A stretch of 64,000 nt of DNA from Panagrolaimus kolymaensis (taxonomy: Eukaryota; Nematoda; Chromadorea; Rhabditida; Panagrolaimidae), in NCBI GenBank assembly GCA_028622995.1, contig JAJQJQ010000028.1, forward strand, positions 3,329,865-3,393,864. The letters run 5' to 3'. How positions within the stretch are numbered: position 1 is the first letter of the stretch; every line of letters begins with the position of its first letter. A program made the translations under genes and the position numbers. Of the stretch, positions 24,899-36,624 are shown one piece after another. The notes under the pieces were generated by a model. It was not told the origin of the DNA, ran no database searches, and saw nothing but the letters and a program-made list of their open reading frames with translations.

Positions 24899-25076
24899 TT
24901 AAAGGGACACCGCAACTTGATGCCTTTTTCAAATTTTAGAAAGCGCGCCATTACACGCAAGCGTAAAGATAAATACTGTATTTTACGTGTAATGACAGTA
25001 TTTATCTTTACGCTTGCGTGTAATGGCGCGCTTTCTAAAATTTGAAAAAGGGCATCAAGTTGCGGTGTTCCTTTAA
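24899..25076. mobile_element. TTAA-flanked palindromic MITE-like element
   Basis: An almost perfect hairpin: left arm 24903-24979, loop 24980-24994, right arm 24995-25072. The ends are bracketed by TTAA at 24899-24902 and 25073-25076, as expected for a piggyBac-type target duplication. Arms begin AGGGACACCGCAACTTGATG and AGGAACACCGCAACTTGATG. There is no coding capacity, so it would be a non-autonomous foldback/MITE. It lies in the presumed promoter or 5' UTR of the GLYAT-like gene. Confidence 0.7.
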
Positions 25077-25314
25077 TGGAAAAAAAAACAAAGATGGTAA
25101 GCAATGGTTGTCGTATTTTTTTTCTTTCAACCACTGCTCGAAAAAAAATGATGTAAACAAAAACAGCAGAAGAGAGGATCATTGAAAGAAAAAATCAATA
25201 ACCATTTTTAAAAGAAACTCGACTAAAAAAAAGAAGACATAAATGGAAAAAACCTAGAAATATAATATCCAAATAAAGTCCAACAAAATATTTTATTTTT
25301 TATTCATAAAAAAT

Positions 25315-26813
25315 TCAACAATAAATACCAGCAAATAAAATTTCTTTAGGGAATTTTTCATCTTCGTTAATGTAACTTGAGTTTGAGCCACTGGAGCTTT
25401 GTCGTCTACTTCGAGATTCATTATTAACAACTGGTGCTTTCTTTTTTTCTTCCTCGACAACTTCTTTATTTTTATCAATTTCATCCATTAAAATTATTAA
25501 ATACAAAAATGGATGGTCAGCGATAAATTCCTCTGGCGGCATACCTGACCTTGGTATAGCACTTGATAATGCACTTGCTTCTCTACCATTTTCATCAACC
25601 TAAGCAACAACAACAAAAATTTTATATATTTTTAAATAAAAAATTTCTGCCTACATTTATGGTTGCTTTATGTATAGCTTGATCAATAAAATGATTCGTT
25701 TCAAACATTCTTGATAAATCGGCTTTATTAGCAAAAATATCCCGCATTCCAAGATCGCTCAAATTTTCTTTCAAATCAAATTGGGCAGTAATTTTAAAAA
25801 GCGGAATCGTCACAAAAATTTTGGAATCAAAAAAGTGACTAAAAAAGCTTGCATATTTAAAAAATTACATAATTTTTTTGTTGTTGGAAAACTTACTCTT
25901 TGGTACATTTCATAAATATTGAATAATCCATGGATTTAATCAAATTCTCAAGTCCATCCTTTTCATTTGGTAAAATTACAAACATAAAATATTTTTCACC
26001 TCTATATGGAATTCCAACAGCTTTCCAATTTTTTCCTTCTCTATAATTAACTCCATAAAATTTGCCCTTCATCATATCAATTTTTCTTGGGGGATCAGAA
26101 TAAAATATTTGTTTATGTCGTGGATTAAAAGGAGATTGCCAATTTGCAATAAAATATATTGCATTTACAAGTATCATGGAAGTTAAAGTATTCACATCAT
26201 CGAGAATTTTATTAATTTTTCCATTCGTTGCTTTATTTATATATTCGTTGATCGCGTAAAAGTGAGTAATTGATTGGATATACATCGTTTCGTTAAAATA
26301 GGTAGTCTTTACCTTCACTGCTGAATCCTCCGAAAAATTAACATGTTGGAATTTGCTATCAAATTTATTTTTCATTTCTTTTTTAAATATTTCCAACGGT
26401 TCAATCTTTTCAGAAATAAACAGTTTATTGGCCACAATAACTTCTGTTAAACGATCAAATTCATCATCACACGAGGGATTTGACTCATTATTATCTGTGG
26501 TTGCAGACGTTTCACAAGGTAATTTATCTTTTTTCGATTATGTCTTTTTATAAAATTTGAGCAATAAGAAATAATTTCTTCTCTAGTTTTATCTGAAAGA
26601 ATTTTTAAATAAAGAATTTAAAAATGAAAAGTCCAAACCCAACTAACTTTGGCCAATGACGTTTGAGATTTTATCAGCTGTTGCATTATTTGCTCCAGCA
26701 AAAATCATTGCAAGCGAACTGAGAATTGAAGATGATGAAAACACTGATGGACTCTTCAAACCCGTTGTTTTCAAGAAATTCAAACAAAAATTCACTTCGG
26801 ATTCAAAACTCAT
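25315..26813 (-). CDS. serpin-family protein with ovalbumin-like hinge and inserted segment
   Basis: Exons 26648-26813, 25897-26592, 25655-25838 and 25315-25599 give about 443 aa. Serpin marks: ANKLFIS, MILVNAIYFIANWQSPF (breach/strand 3A region), PYRGEKYFMFVILPNE, HKATIN followed by the reactive-loop hinge DENGREASALSSA, then FIADHPFLYLI and a final ILFAGIY. The hinge has Arg at P14 as in non-inhibitory ovalbumin, so protease inhibition is doubtful. About 40 extra residues, rich in Glu/Lys, Arg and Ser, sit between ADHPFLYLI and ILFAGIY, where serpins normally have a short turn. No signal peptide is visible (start MSFESEVNF), so it may be intracellular. Exon 2 needs a +1 shift at a run of six A (26531-26536) to keep the serpin frame: an assembly error or a mutation. 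Confidence 0.75.
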
Positions 26814-28210
26814 AAAATTATAATAAATATCTGAAATTTTAAAAACAAATTTAATTCAAAATAAGTTTCTTCTACGCTTTTTTTCAAACTTTTGTGTTGT
26901 TTTATAAAAATAAAATTCCTTTCGAGAAAGTTTTTTCTAGTTCTTTTGCTTTTTCAATCATAAAATTTGCTCAATGCGGAGAAGAAAGAATGTTAGTTTG
27001 CCTTTTTGTGTTGTTTCAGTCATTAATAACTAAGAGGCATCACATCACAACCATTCTACCACAGAATTTTTAAAAAAAATAGGGTTGTTAATTTACAAAG
27101 TGCTAACTCTGAAAAATTCAGAAAACAATAATATTTTTTTTGCAGTGCTAAAAAGTGATATGTATTTATAAAAAATGTTAACAGCAATGAAGAAATAATT
27201 CAAAAGGATGAGAATGCCATGCAATGAATAAATTTTATTTATTATTTAATTTTGAATAAAACCTTTGCTTTTTTCCATGTCGAATTCCATTTTATAAAAA
27301 AAGGTTTATTTGCTTTAAAAAAATAACGATGGAGACAATTAAATTAATTTGGAAATTTTTTCATTTAAACTTGTGTTTACTGTACATAGAGTTTGCTTGC
27401 TATTATCTTCTCAACTTTTTCTTTACTTTTTTCAAATGTCTTCCTTTAAAATTCTGAAATACGAAAATGCATGAGCAACTTGGAATTTTTCCGGAAATAT
27501 AAGACAAGACGTATCAATGTTGCTAATAATTTGATTTTTAAAAAGTTTATAGGCTTTCAAAAAAAATTATTTTGTTATTTTAAAAATCTTTCTTTAATTT
27601 CCATCCTTCACTCTTTTTTTGACATTTTGCATTTCCAATGTTTAAAGTCCATGAGCAACAACTTTTAAAAATGGGTTTTTACCTTTGAAATCAGGAAAAA
27701 AATGAAACTATTGCTTTTGGCGCCGAATAATTAGTCATCTTTCTTTGTTTTCATCTTTCATTTATTTGATTTTCTTAAAAAAAATTTTTAGCTTTTTTTT
27801 GCTTTCTATTGACGCTTTTAAATTTTTTTTTTCGCGCATGCCATTTCACGAGTCGAATGTGTTGTGTTGCTTACGTTAAAAGCCTTTTCTGAAAACATTC
27901 TATTTTGCAATCACTTTTTTGTGTAAAACAGAATGTTTTGACGACTGGCAATTTAGCTGCTGAAAGAATCATTTTCTTATGTTAGTAAACAACACCCATG
28001 TTTGTTGAAAAGTGAAAGCGTGTCGTTGTCTTTGGTGCCGCAAAAACATTTGATGTTATTTTCTTTTTCGATAGTGATCGTAAAATTATTTCGTAATAGA
28101 AGCATTCACTCTTATTTTTTTGCGCAAAAGTTTCATCTTCATTTATCCTTTCTGCTCCCTTGTTAGATTTTTCTAAAATATATTTTTTTCTGGTTTATTA
28201 AAGTTTTAAG
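26814..28210. other. intergenic, 1.4 kb
   Basis: AT-rich, with no supportable gene. Contains the divergent upstream regions of the serpin (-) and the stonustoxin-like gene (+). An open frame at 27471-27668 has no homology. Confidence 0.4.
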
Positions 28211-30140
28211 ATGGCTTTTATAATTAATGAAACAATTGTGCGTCCAATATTTAGAAAAGCTGCATTGATTGGCCATTTTTATGATATTCGAAATGAAAAA
28301 TTGATTCTAGAAAAATATTTATTTAAATCGTAAGCTTTTCAACTTTTATAGGTATATTTTATGCGAAAAAATCTTTTTCCTTTTTTTGTTTTGAACAAAT
28401 TTTGGAAATCACATAATTAGGAAGAAATCTTTGATCCTTCAACAAACAATTTTTAGTGACATCCCTCCATCTGCAATTCATTCACAAACTTTGAATGGAT
28501 ATAAAAGTGAAATCTTTTTTGATGACAACATCCATGACATGTTAGCATTTCTTGGAATTGAATGTGAAGCAAAACTTTCCATTTTATCGGGAATTATTCA
28601 AAATGAAGGAATTTTATTATTTTTGAATGAAATAAAAAATAAACAAGGAAAAAATAAAATTTATTTTTTTCAACAATTTACCACCACTTTGGATAGCATC
28701 GATGTTAAAAATGAAATGTTTAAAGTTTTGTTCAAAAAAATTAATGCTGAAGCCACTCATGTTGTTACAGGAGCTACTTGGGGTTGCAATATGATTTCAT
28801 GCTTGAGTTTTGATAACGATCTTACGTCAGATTTAAAGAATCGAATCAAAGCTGATTTTGAGAGAATTCAATCGGTTGAAATTTCAATGGAAAAGCTTGT
28901 TCGCGAACTTCCAGTTTTTGGATATTTGTCTAAATTAAAATTCAATGTTTATTCTGATGATGGATTATTGCGAAATGGAATAAATCCAAATACGAATGAA
29001 GAATTTGTTGGAATTATTCGAAATTTTTTCCAAAGAAAAAGTTATGCCCGAAGAAAGGAAAATCAATTAAAGTTGCACCTTTTACCATTGATAACATTGA
29101 AAGCAAAATTGGGTAAGCATACATAAATTTTCAAACCTGAATAGCAAATATTTAAGGTGTTAATACTAATAAGATCAAAAAAATTTTAGGTCACAAAGCT
29201 TCAATTACCAAAAACTTTGAAGAATTAGAATTAAAAAATATTAAAAAATGTGAAAAATTCTTTGATCATCTTATTTTAATTGATTCAAAAATTTGTGAAC
29301 TTAAACAATCTTTAATTGGTAAATCTGCTCATGGGCTTCCAGAAATTTTAAATCGAGTAAATAATTGCGCTTCAGAATTTTCCGTTTATATTGGAAAGAT
29401 TCAAAAAGCTTTTGCAACCATTCTGATTAAAGTTCGATCAAAGAAAAATTCTATTGAAAAATTACAAAATTTTGTTAAAGCATTTGAACATATTTTAAAA
29501 GATGCAGCTCAATTTATTTTAATGACCCTCAATGTTGAAGACGCTCAAAATAATCCAGACGTTCATGAAGCTTGTGATCGACTTTCAGCTCGAATGGTTG
29601 TTGAACCAATAAAAGTTTATAAAGAATTTAAGAAAAAAGTGAGTTAATGTTTTCAAATAACTGGCTTTCAATAAGAATCATAATTTCTAACTTAATTTAG
29701 ACTCAAGACAAACACAAACAACAAACACGAGGATGTTCTTTTGTTCATAAAAGAACAAATTTGGAAACTCATTCCACTGAAACTTCTTCGTTGGCAAATT
29801 TTGATGGTTTAATTCAACAATTATCCGGTCATAGCAAACATGAATTGCAACCAGCTAAAGGCTTGCAAACACCCGCTGTTACTGCTCATAATGATAAAGC
29901 AGGACCATCAACTCCTCGGTCAGCATCCATAAATGTCAAACATCGATCACAAAAAATGTTAGGTAATTTTTTTGTTTGTTAGTTGTAAAAAGCAAAAACA
30001 TTGGCTTTTAATAGAATAAACAAATCAATTGCTTTTTAGGATTTGAAAAGCTTGGTCGTAGCTCATTGACAATTGATAGACCTGATCCTCCTCCTCGTCG
30101 ACATAGCCAAAGCAAACAACAACATTTTAATATTTTATAA
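28211..30140 (+). CDS. stonustoxin/SNTX-like (MACPF-related) protein
   Basis: 540-aa product in five exons, 28211-28329, 28421-29112, 29190-29638, 29701-29962 and 30040-30140; all phases close. The N-terminal third has the pattern of the SNTX/MACPF-like family: a GHFYDIRNEK segment at the start and the motif ATHVVTG in exon 2. Exon 3 is long and helical, corresponding by position to the focal-adhesion-targeting-like helical bundle of SNTX proteins. The last two exons are low-complexity, basic and Ser/Pro-rich (GPSTPRSAS, PPPRRHSQSK). No signal peptide is present. Family members in fish venom form pores, but many animal homologues are non-venom cytosolic proteins, so a toxic role should not be assumed here. 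Identification is by motif only. Confidence 0.6.
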
Positions 30141-30945
30141 AAAATGACTTGCTTCAAGATGCATGTATTCCCCTAAAAATGTTTTCACATTCTCTTATTG
30201 TAACTTTTGATTTACTTTTTTAATGCCTACATATGTTTTTAACCCTTAAAATTTTATCGATGTTGTGCTTAACATTTTCCTAACTTTTATTTATATACTT
30301 TTATTCTTTTCACAGCGTTAGTATTTGAAACATTTGTAATTCATCCATTTGGTGGACGATTTTTCCATTTTCTCACACGTTTCCTTTTTTAAGCTATTTT
30401 TTTTTCAAAAGAAAGTTTGTTCTTTGTTCATGTAAGCTTTTGTTACTCTTAATTTTAGTATTTTTTACATTTTACAAAAACAGCCGACTGTTATCATTTT
30501 TTTACTGCTCTAATTTTTAAAGATGAAGGAGGTGTATAGTAGACTAGTGATCGTTAATAACGAGCAAAAATAGTGGACAATTTCATTATGTTTTAATAAG
30601 ATATATAAATACTCTTTTTAACATAATAAAACACACAAATAACTTTTTTTAACAAGATTTGATACTAAAAAACTTTTTGTTAAAAGATTAATTGAATCAG
30701 CCTCCAAAAAAGAAAGTTCTTTGTAGTTTCAATGATTAACAAGGCACTTTGTTTTATTTGTTTTGTTTCAATACCGTAATAACCTTCAGGGGACGTTGTT
30801 ATTTTGCTCGAAGGTGGTGTTGTTAGTGGACCAACATTAAATTACATAAATTTAATTTTGTGCTCTGCAAAAAAGAAAAGAAAAATATTTTGAACATAAA
30901 AATCTCATTCAGGAAGTTCACATCTTTTACCTACGAGTTTTTTAA
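30141..30945. other. intergenic, 0.8 kb
   Basis: AT-rich spacer with the 3' UTR of the SNTX-like gene and the promoter of the next receptor. No gene seen. Confidence 0.4.
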
Positions 30946-32102
30946 ATGACAATAAACAACAGTGCCACGCTTACCAAAGATGATTTTAAAAATTATCATA
31001 CTCGTCTTTTAATTGGTGGCTGTGTTGCATTATTAACTAATTCATTAACAATCTTTATTGTTATAAAAAATTCAACCAAAGCCATGGGGCCATATAAATA
31101 TTATGTTTTACTTACTCTTTTTACAGCTTTGGTTATGGATTTACATATGTCAGTTATTTATGGCCCATATCCATTGTTAACCATGTCAGCAATTTGTGGA
31201 ACCGGGTTGTTTCGAAATTTTGATACTTTTTGGGGTCATTCAATTCAATATGTAAGTGGAAATTAAAGAAACCCGGTTTACATATTCCCAGAAAAATTTG
31301 AATATTGTTTTGTTAAACCTTTTTAGGACATTATTCATATAACCATTAGTTTCTCGGCCATCTCTGTCTTAACAGCCATTATTTATCAATATTATGCACT
31401 TTTTAGTAAAATCAATTTTTTCCATTCTATCAAAGGCATCATCGTCATATTTTCAATTATGTTATTTAATGCCATTCCACCACTAATTTTCCTTCATTTA
31501 TCGAATCGTGATTATAATGAATTCTTGAAGGATGTCAATTTTACATCTCCAGATATTTTGGATTTAGTAATTATATTTCCATGCAATGGCGCATGAAAAA
31601 GTATACTGTACAAAATTTACTTGATCATAGTTTTGATTCAAATTTGTTTTATTTACGCAATATTTTTAATTTTTGCTTATAAAATTAATAAAAAATTAGC
31701 ATTAATGAAATCTCACATGTCTGTCACTACTTTAAAAATTACAAAACAATTGATATTCGCGTTATTTTTACAAATGTTAGTTCCATTGATATTTATTGTT
31801 TTTCCTATGGTTGTTTTGATTCTTGCTTCAATGTTAAAAGCATCCAATATGAAAGGTAAGGGCTTAGTGAAACATGGTATGGTGAAGCACTAAATCATAG
31901 AAAATTAAAAGCTGACTTTGAATCAATTTCAGAGATTTCAAAAATATCCATGCAAATCTTAGCTTCTCATTCAACTGTGAATTCTTTAACAGTATTATTT
32001 GCAATTAAACCATATCGAGAAGGCCTTCAAAAATATTTGAGAATATTCTTTTGTTTACGACCCAAAATCAAACCTATTAATTTTTGCAACTCTGTTTTTT
32101 AA
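30946..32102 (+). pseudogene. 7TM chemoreceptor-like (Srh/Sri type) with in-frame TGA
   Basis: Exons 30946-31251, 31327-31855 and 31933-32102 splice in phase and cover seven TM helices. The TM2 entry reads GPYKYYVLL and the post-TM7 motif is KPYREGLQKYL, both typical of Srh/Sri receptors; the spliced length is 334 codons. A single TGA at 31594-31596 lies in the loop before TM5, and the frame is otherwise open on both sides. This is most simply a young pseudogene, though a sequence error or a null allele in the sequenced individual is possible. No intron can be drawn that removes the stop without breaking the frame. Confidence 0.7.
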
Positions 32103-32523
32103 AAAAGCGATTCGATTATTTAACATTTCTCAAAAAAAGTAATGGATATGTTTCGTTTTTTAATAGCTACAAAAAGCTTTTCGGTTATATAGTCATTTGG
32201 TAGTGAATAGTCTGGAATCACATGATTCATTGATTATTGTTTATATTTTTTTGTGAGTTAAAAATATATTCGAACAAAATGCACGACATAGGCCTCTGAC
32301 TCAATAAAAAGAATTGATGACATTTTTTTTGACGTAAATAAATTGACGTAATTGTTTTCTCATGAATTTTTCTTATCAGCAATGTTTTATCACAAAAATA
32401 TTAGGTGAGGTTTTTTAGACTAAACCCTTATTTCCCAAATGCTTAATATTTTGTTTTTCTATAAAATGTATTAAAAAATATTTCATTTCATTTATTTTAT
32501 TTTATGAATCGTTTTCGTTTAAA
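32103..32523. other. intergenic
   Basis: About 420 bp, AT-rich, no gene supported. Confidence 0.4.
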
Positions 32524-33033
32524 ATGTTTTTATTAATTGCTTTTCTTGTATCTTCACTCATAACTTCTTCAATAATGTCGGAAGCTCTTCAATGCAAGCC
32601 AGATTATAATTTTAAAGAATTGGGTGATCCAAATTATTTCCAAATTCCCACTAGAAATTGTTCCTCGTCAGCTTCGTATTGCGCATGCTTGAGTGGAAAT
32701 TTAAATGGAAAACATTTTTATGCTTTTGATTGTGAAGATACGGTAGCAGATGTAGTTACAGATGAGCTTCAAGGTTTATTACATATTAGCGATGCCATTA
32801 ATTTTAGTTGCAATGTAAGTATTTTATAGGGTTTTTTTAATCATACAAATATGTACAACACATAAATTTAGGACAAACTCAGTAACAGCTTTACAAAACA
32901 CGATCTCTTCTACAGCTATCAATGCACCAATTCATTCCATTTTTGTGATTTTAATGGAAGCCCCTCAACAAATATTTCATTGATTACGTCTTTCTTTATA
33001 TTGATTATTATAGCTCATATTTGCTTAAGCTAA
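32524..33033 (+). CDS. small secreted/GPI-anchored Cys-rich protein (Ly6/uPAR-like)
   Basis: 150-aa product from exons 32524-32814 and 32872-33033, joined in phase 0. It has an N-terminal signal peptide (MFLLIAFLVSSLITSS) and a C-terminal hydrophobic stretch (LITSFFILIIIAHICLS) suitable for GPI attachment. Cysteines occur as CKP, NCSS, YCACLSG, DCED, SCN, YQCT and FCDFN. Size, anchor and the closing C...CD/N pattern suggest a Ly6/uPAR-like three-finger fold, as in several nematode surface proteins, but the spacing is not diagnostic. Function unknown. Confidence 0.6.
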
Positions 33034-33615
33034 AAATAAATAACTTTTGATAAACTAAGTTAGCTTGCTTGTTCAACACAAATAAGAAAAAGTCATAAAA
33101 TGAAATGAAGGAAGAAAGAGATTTTAGGTTGCTGCTTGTTGGCTTTTTTCTTTGTTGGATCAATACGAGTGGCGCATCTTTAAAGAGAGAAAGAGAGCAA
33201 CAAGAATGGAAAGAAACGGCCAAAATGAGTGTGTGGAAAATGAGCCATTCGACTACATTCTTGGGAAATGAAAGTAAACCACAAAATTGTTTATAATTTT
33301 CATATTTTTTGCAGCGGACGTTAATTTTCTTACTCTCTTTGATAATTTCCGATAAAATTTGATGGAGAAATGTAATAATTTTCAATCATATTGTCGCTGG
33401 GATGAGAATTATGCTTGGATGATGGTAAACTTCAAATCATTTATCTGTTTAAATGGACTCAGCAGCGGTTTACTTTGATATGCCCGAGTGTTAAAGATGC
33501 GATTCAAACAAAAAAATGGTCACTTATATTAATTTTTATGCATTTGAATTTCTTTTATTAAAAAAGTTATATAAGTAAAAAGAAAAATAGAATAAAATAT
33601 ATTTTATAAGGAAAT
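33034..33615. other. intergenic between convergent genes
   Basis: About 580 bp. Short overlapping open frames near 33105-33296 and their complement have no homology and were not called. Confidence 0.35.
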
Positions 33616-35752
33616 TCAATAATATTTGATAAGAACTCGAGGAACTTGGTTTTTTTGGAATGGAATAATTGATTCAACTGCCATTTTCATTTCATTCTGA
33701 TATCTTACATCAATTAGGTCACTGTAACGAAGGAAGAAATTTGACTTTGGTGCAATATTTTCCTAAAAACTTCATTATTTTTAACATCAATTGTATCTAA
33801 TTTTACTAATTTTTTTAGACGTTTTGGCAATAATACAATAAATTTAACAATTTTTTTAAAACAAACCTTTAAAAAAGTGCAAAAATACTTTGGTTCAAAT
33901 GATTCGTTTAAGATCTCAATTCTAAAATTTTCCAGTTTAACCTTACGTTTAAGTTGCATTAAAGCTTTTAGTGAGGTAGGTGATGCTGATATTGAAACTA
34001 ATGAGATTTCTCTGGAACATATTAAGCACTTAAAAAATGTTTTAAAATCTACAAAAAAAGCTGACTGACATGTTATAAGCATTTGGGAGCTTTTCCATAA
34101 GCTTATCTAACGTTATATTTTCAACTTCATTTTCCATCGTTATTTTAGTCATGATTATATGAATATCAGTAATTCTTTCACTTTTTACCAAAATATTATA
34201 CTCTTTTAATGTCATTTTTGACCCCATAAGATACAAAAATTTAATATCACTTTGATAAATATTTTTCATTAATTTAAAGTTTCCAGCAATAGTAACGGCG
34301 TTTTCGATCCATATTTTACATTTTAATGAAATCGATTTCTTTTCGCAAATATATAATGAATTTTCATTATAAAATAAACTTGGATGTGTACCCACTTCAA
34401 GAAACCAAACTGGGATAATTTGTTTTTTAACAAAAAAATATTTACAAGTTTGAATGAGTTTTCTATATGCTTTGATCGTGACGTTTTGAGTTACGAAAAA
34501 TATTAGGGTTTTAGGAATTGCAAATGGTTGAATAATAAAATTGTTGAATGTGAAATAACTGCTGCATTTTTTGTTATGAGCTTCGTTAATTAGCATTTTA
34601 TATGCTTGTCGTCTACTTATTGACGGCTCATTTAATAAAGGAAATGGTGTTTCAAAGAAAGAAGAAGTTTCATTGAGCAAAAAATATCGCCCAAATTCTA
34701 TCAAATCTTTTACCCATTTTGAAACATTATAGCCCGCTTTTTTGTAATATTGAATTTCTTTCGCATAGATTTTTCGTTGTTCCAAATCTTCTATAAATAA
34801 ACGACAATATCTACCGTATATGTTTAATATTCTCTGAAAGTTTTTTATATTAATTCGAATGTTTTAATTTTAATCGCACCAAACTTACAATATCATTTAG
34901 TTTTCTCAAATAATTAAAGTAAAATCTCCAGATGATAAGGTTGCATGGATCTTTCGATAGCTTCAATTCAATATTTTGGATAATAAACCCGCCATCTTTT
35001 ATTTCCAATAAATAATTAAGCGATTTAAGCTGTGCATTAGCCGATATTATTTTTTGGTATAAAATTTTTGCCTTGATGAATTTTTTCCATAATTCATTAT
35101 TCAACGGAGAATCAGAAAAAAGTGGGGTTAAAAATTTTCAATATATATTTATAAAATTACCTGAACAACGTTTATAAACTTTTAAAACTTCATCTAACTT
35201 CGAATGTGGGAAGACCAATGCTTCTTTTAATGAAATAATTACTAGCAATCGTCCTACATCGAGATAAAAGGTATCTTCTTGCATCCTATTAAAATCAGGA
35301 AAAGTTATAAGTTTGCGATATGGCTAAATTAAAAATATATTTTTTTACGATTTATTTGCTGAAAATAAAAGTAATTACTTTATGTTCTAAACGATATACC
35401 ATTTCAAATTCATTTGCATCAACATAAAAATGGTTTAAAGTTTGTTTATAAAGTTTTGAAAGATCTTCATCGTAATGAAATTCTCCATAATTAAGCGCTT
35501 TACTTTTTAAGCTGAAACACAAATAACTATGCTAGTGAAAGTAAGGATAGCAGAGGGCCACGATTTGACCTTGATTCAAATTTACCTTATCCATTCTTTC
35601 CATAAACTTGGTACAACTGAATAATGAGTGCAGAAACTTTTAAACATTCGTTTTTGATCAAAATAATTTTTAGCATTTGATAAATCGTTGAGTAGCTTTT
35701 TAGCAGCAATTTCATATATTTGAGGATACCCATCAAAATTTACTTTAAGCAT
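33616..35752 (-). CDS. F-box-like/helical-repeat family protein, copy 1
   Basis: 585-aa product from exons 35586-35752, 35379-35511, 35161-35323, 34889-35127, 34070-34833, 33867-34011 and 33616-33762. The N-terminal half is helical with HAT-repeat-like pieces (WRFYFNYLRKL, then ILNIYGRYCRLF). The C-terminal half has a panagrolaimid-type F-box-like core, KLIQTCKYFFVKKQ, followed by Leu-rich strands. The paralogue at 42360-44625 (+) shares intron positions and phases, which anchors this model. The acceptor of exon 4 reads TTTTTAA|CC instead of AG (35128-35129), while phase and homology demand a splice there; the gene may be mis-spliced or decaying. If F-box-like, it could link substrates to SCF ubiquitin ligases, but that is inference from a weak domain match. 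Confidence 0.6.
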
Positions 35753-36019
35753 TTTTAATTTAAAAAACAGTTTTTAATCAATTAGAAAATATACACAACG
35801 GTGAAAGGTATCTGTTGAATAAAAGACAAAATAAAATCCATCAAGCGAAGAAAAAAATATGGGAGTTGTATAAATCCTGTTTGTCTGCTCTATTTTGATG
35901 ACACTTCATTTGTGGTTGTTTTTGCTCCTTTTGTTGACGCTAATGTGACCCATCTTTTTTGTTTAGTTATATATATAAAATTTTAATCGATTTTTTAAAA
36001 TTCCCCTTGATTTTTTCGC
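35753..36019. other. intergenic, to the left edge of the duplicated block
   Basis: Unique AT-rich sequence between the F-box-like gene and the start of duplicated block A. No gene seen. Confidence 0.35.
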
Positions 36020-36624
36020 TGAGCAAAGACAATACAGAAATGAATTTAAAAATGGTGTCTTCACACAACCTACTAACATGAATTTGTAATAAATAATGAG
36101 TTTTAATTTAGAGAAAAACAATAAATAAATAAACAGATTGGATAAATTGATGCTATCAAACAAGTTTAAATAATTAATATGCTTTTATGTTTTCTTGTAC
36201 GAGGTTATCGACAGTATCGGTCAAGATTGATAAAAAAAATTAAATGGCAGAAGAAAGACAGAAACACTAAAGAAAGCTCGATAAGCTACTGTTAACAAAA
36301 GTGAAAACTAAAAGTGCAATTTAGTATGGAAGCATAAAATTTTGGAATAACGTAATCAAAGAAAGTTGTTGTTACAATACTTCATTTTCAGCAGTACTAA
36401 ACCCAAATTCGTCATTTTTATTGTGGATTGCCGTTTATGCATTTCCATGATTACATCGTTCCATGCCTTTGCACATCCATGAAATAAACCGAACAAAAAA
36501 CTCGCGCGAAAAAACATTTATGATAAATATAAAATAACAAAAAAACGAACAATAAGAGATCAGAAAATATAAAAATTCAGTCTAACAATCAAAACTCAAA
36601 AGACACAAAACAGATATGTAATAA

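Noticed and set aside
24899..25076. Transcription terminator or CRISPR-like palindrome
   Set aside because: The context is eukaryotic; a single long hairpin flanked by TTAA is better explained as a mobile element.
33105..33385. Overlapping ORFs on both strands
   Set aside because: Neither has domain features; they sit between convergent genes and open by chance in T/A-rich sequence.
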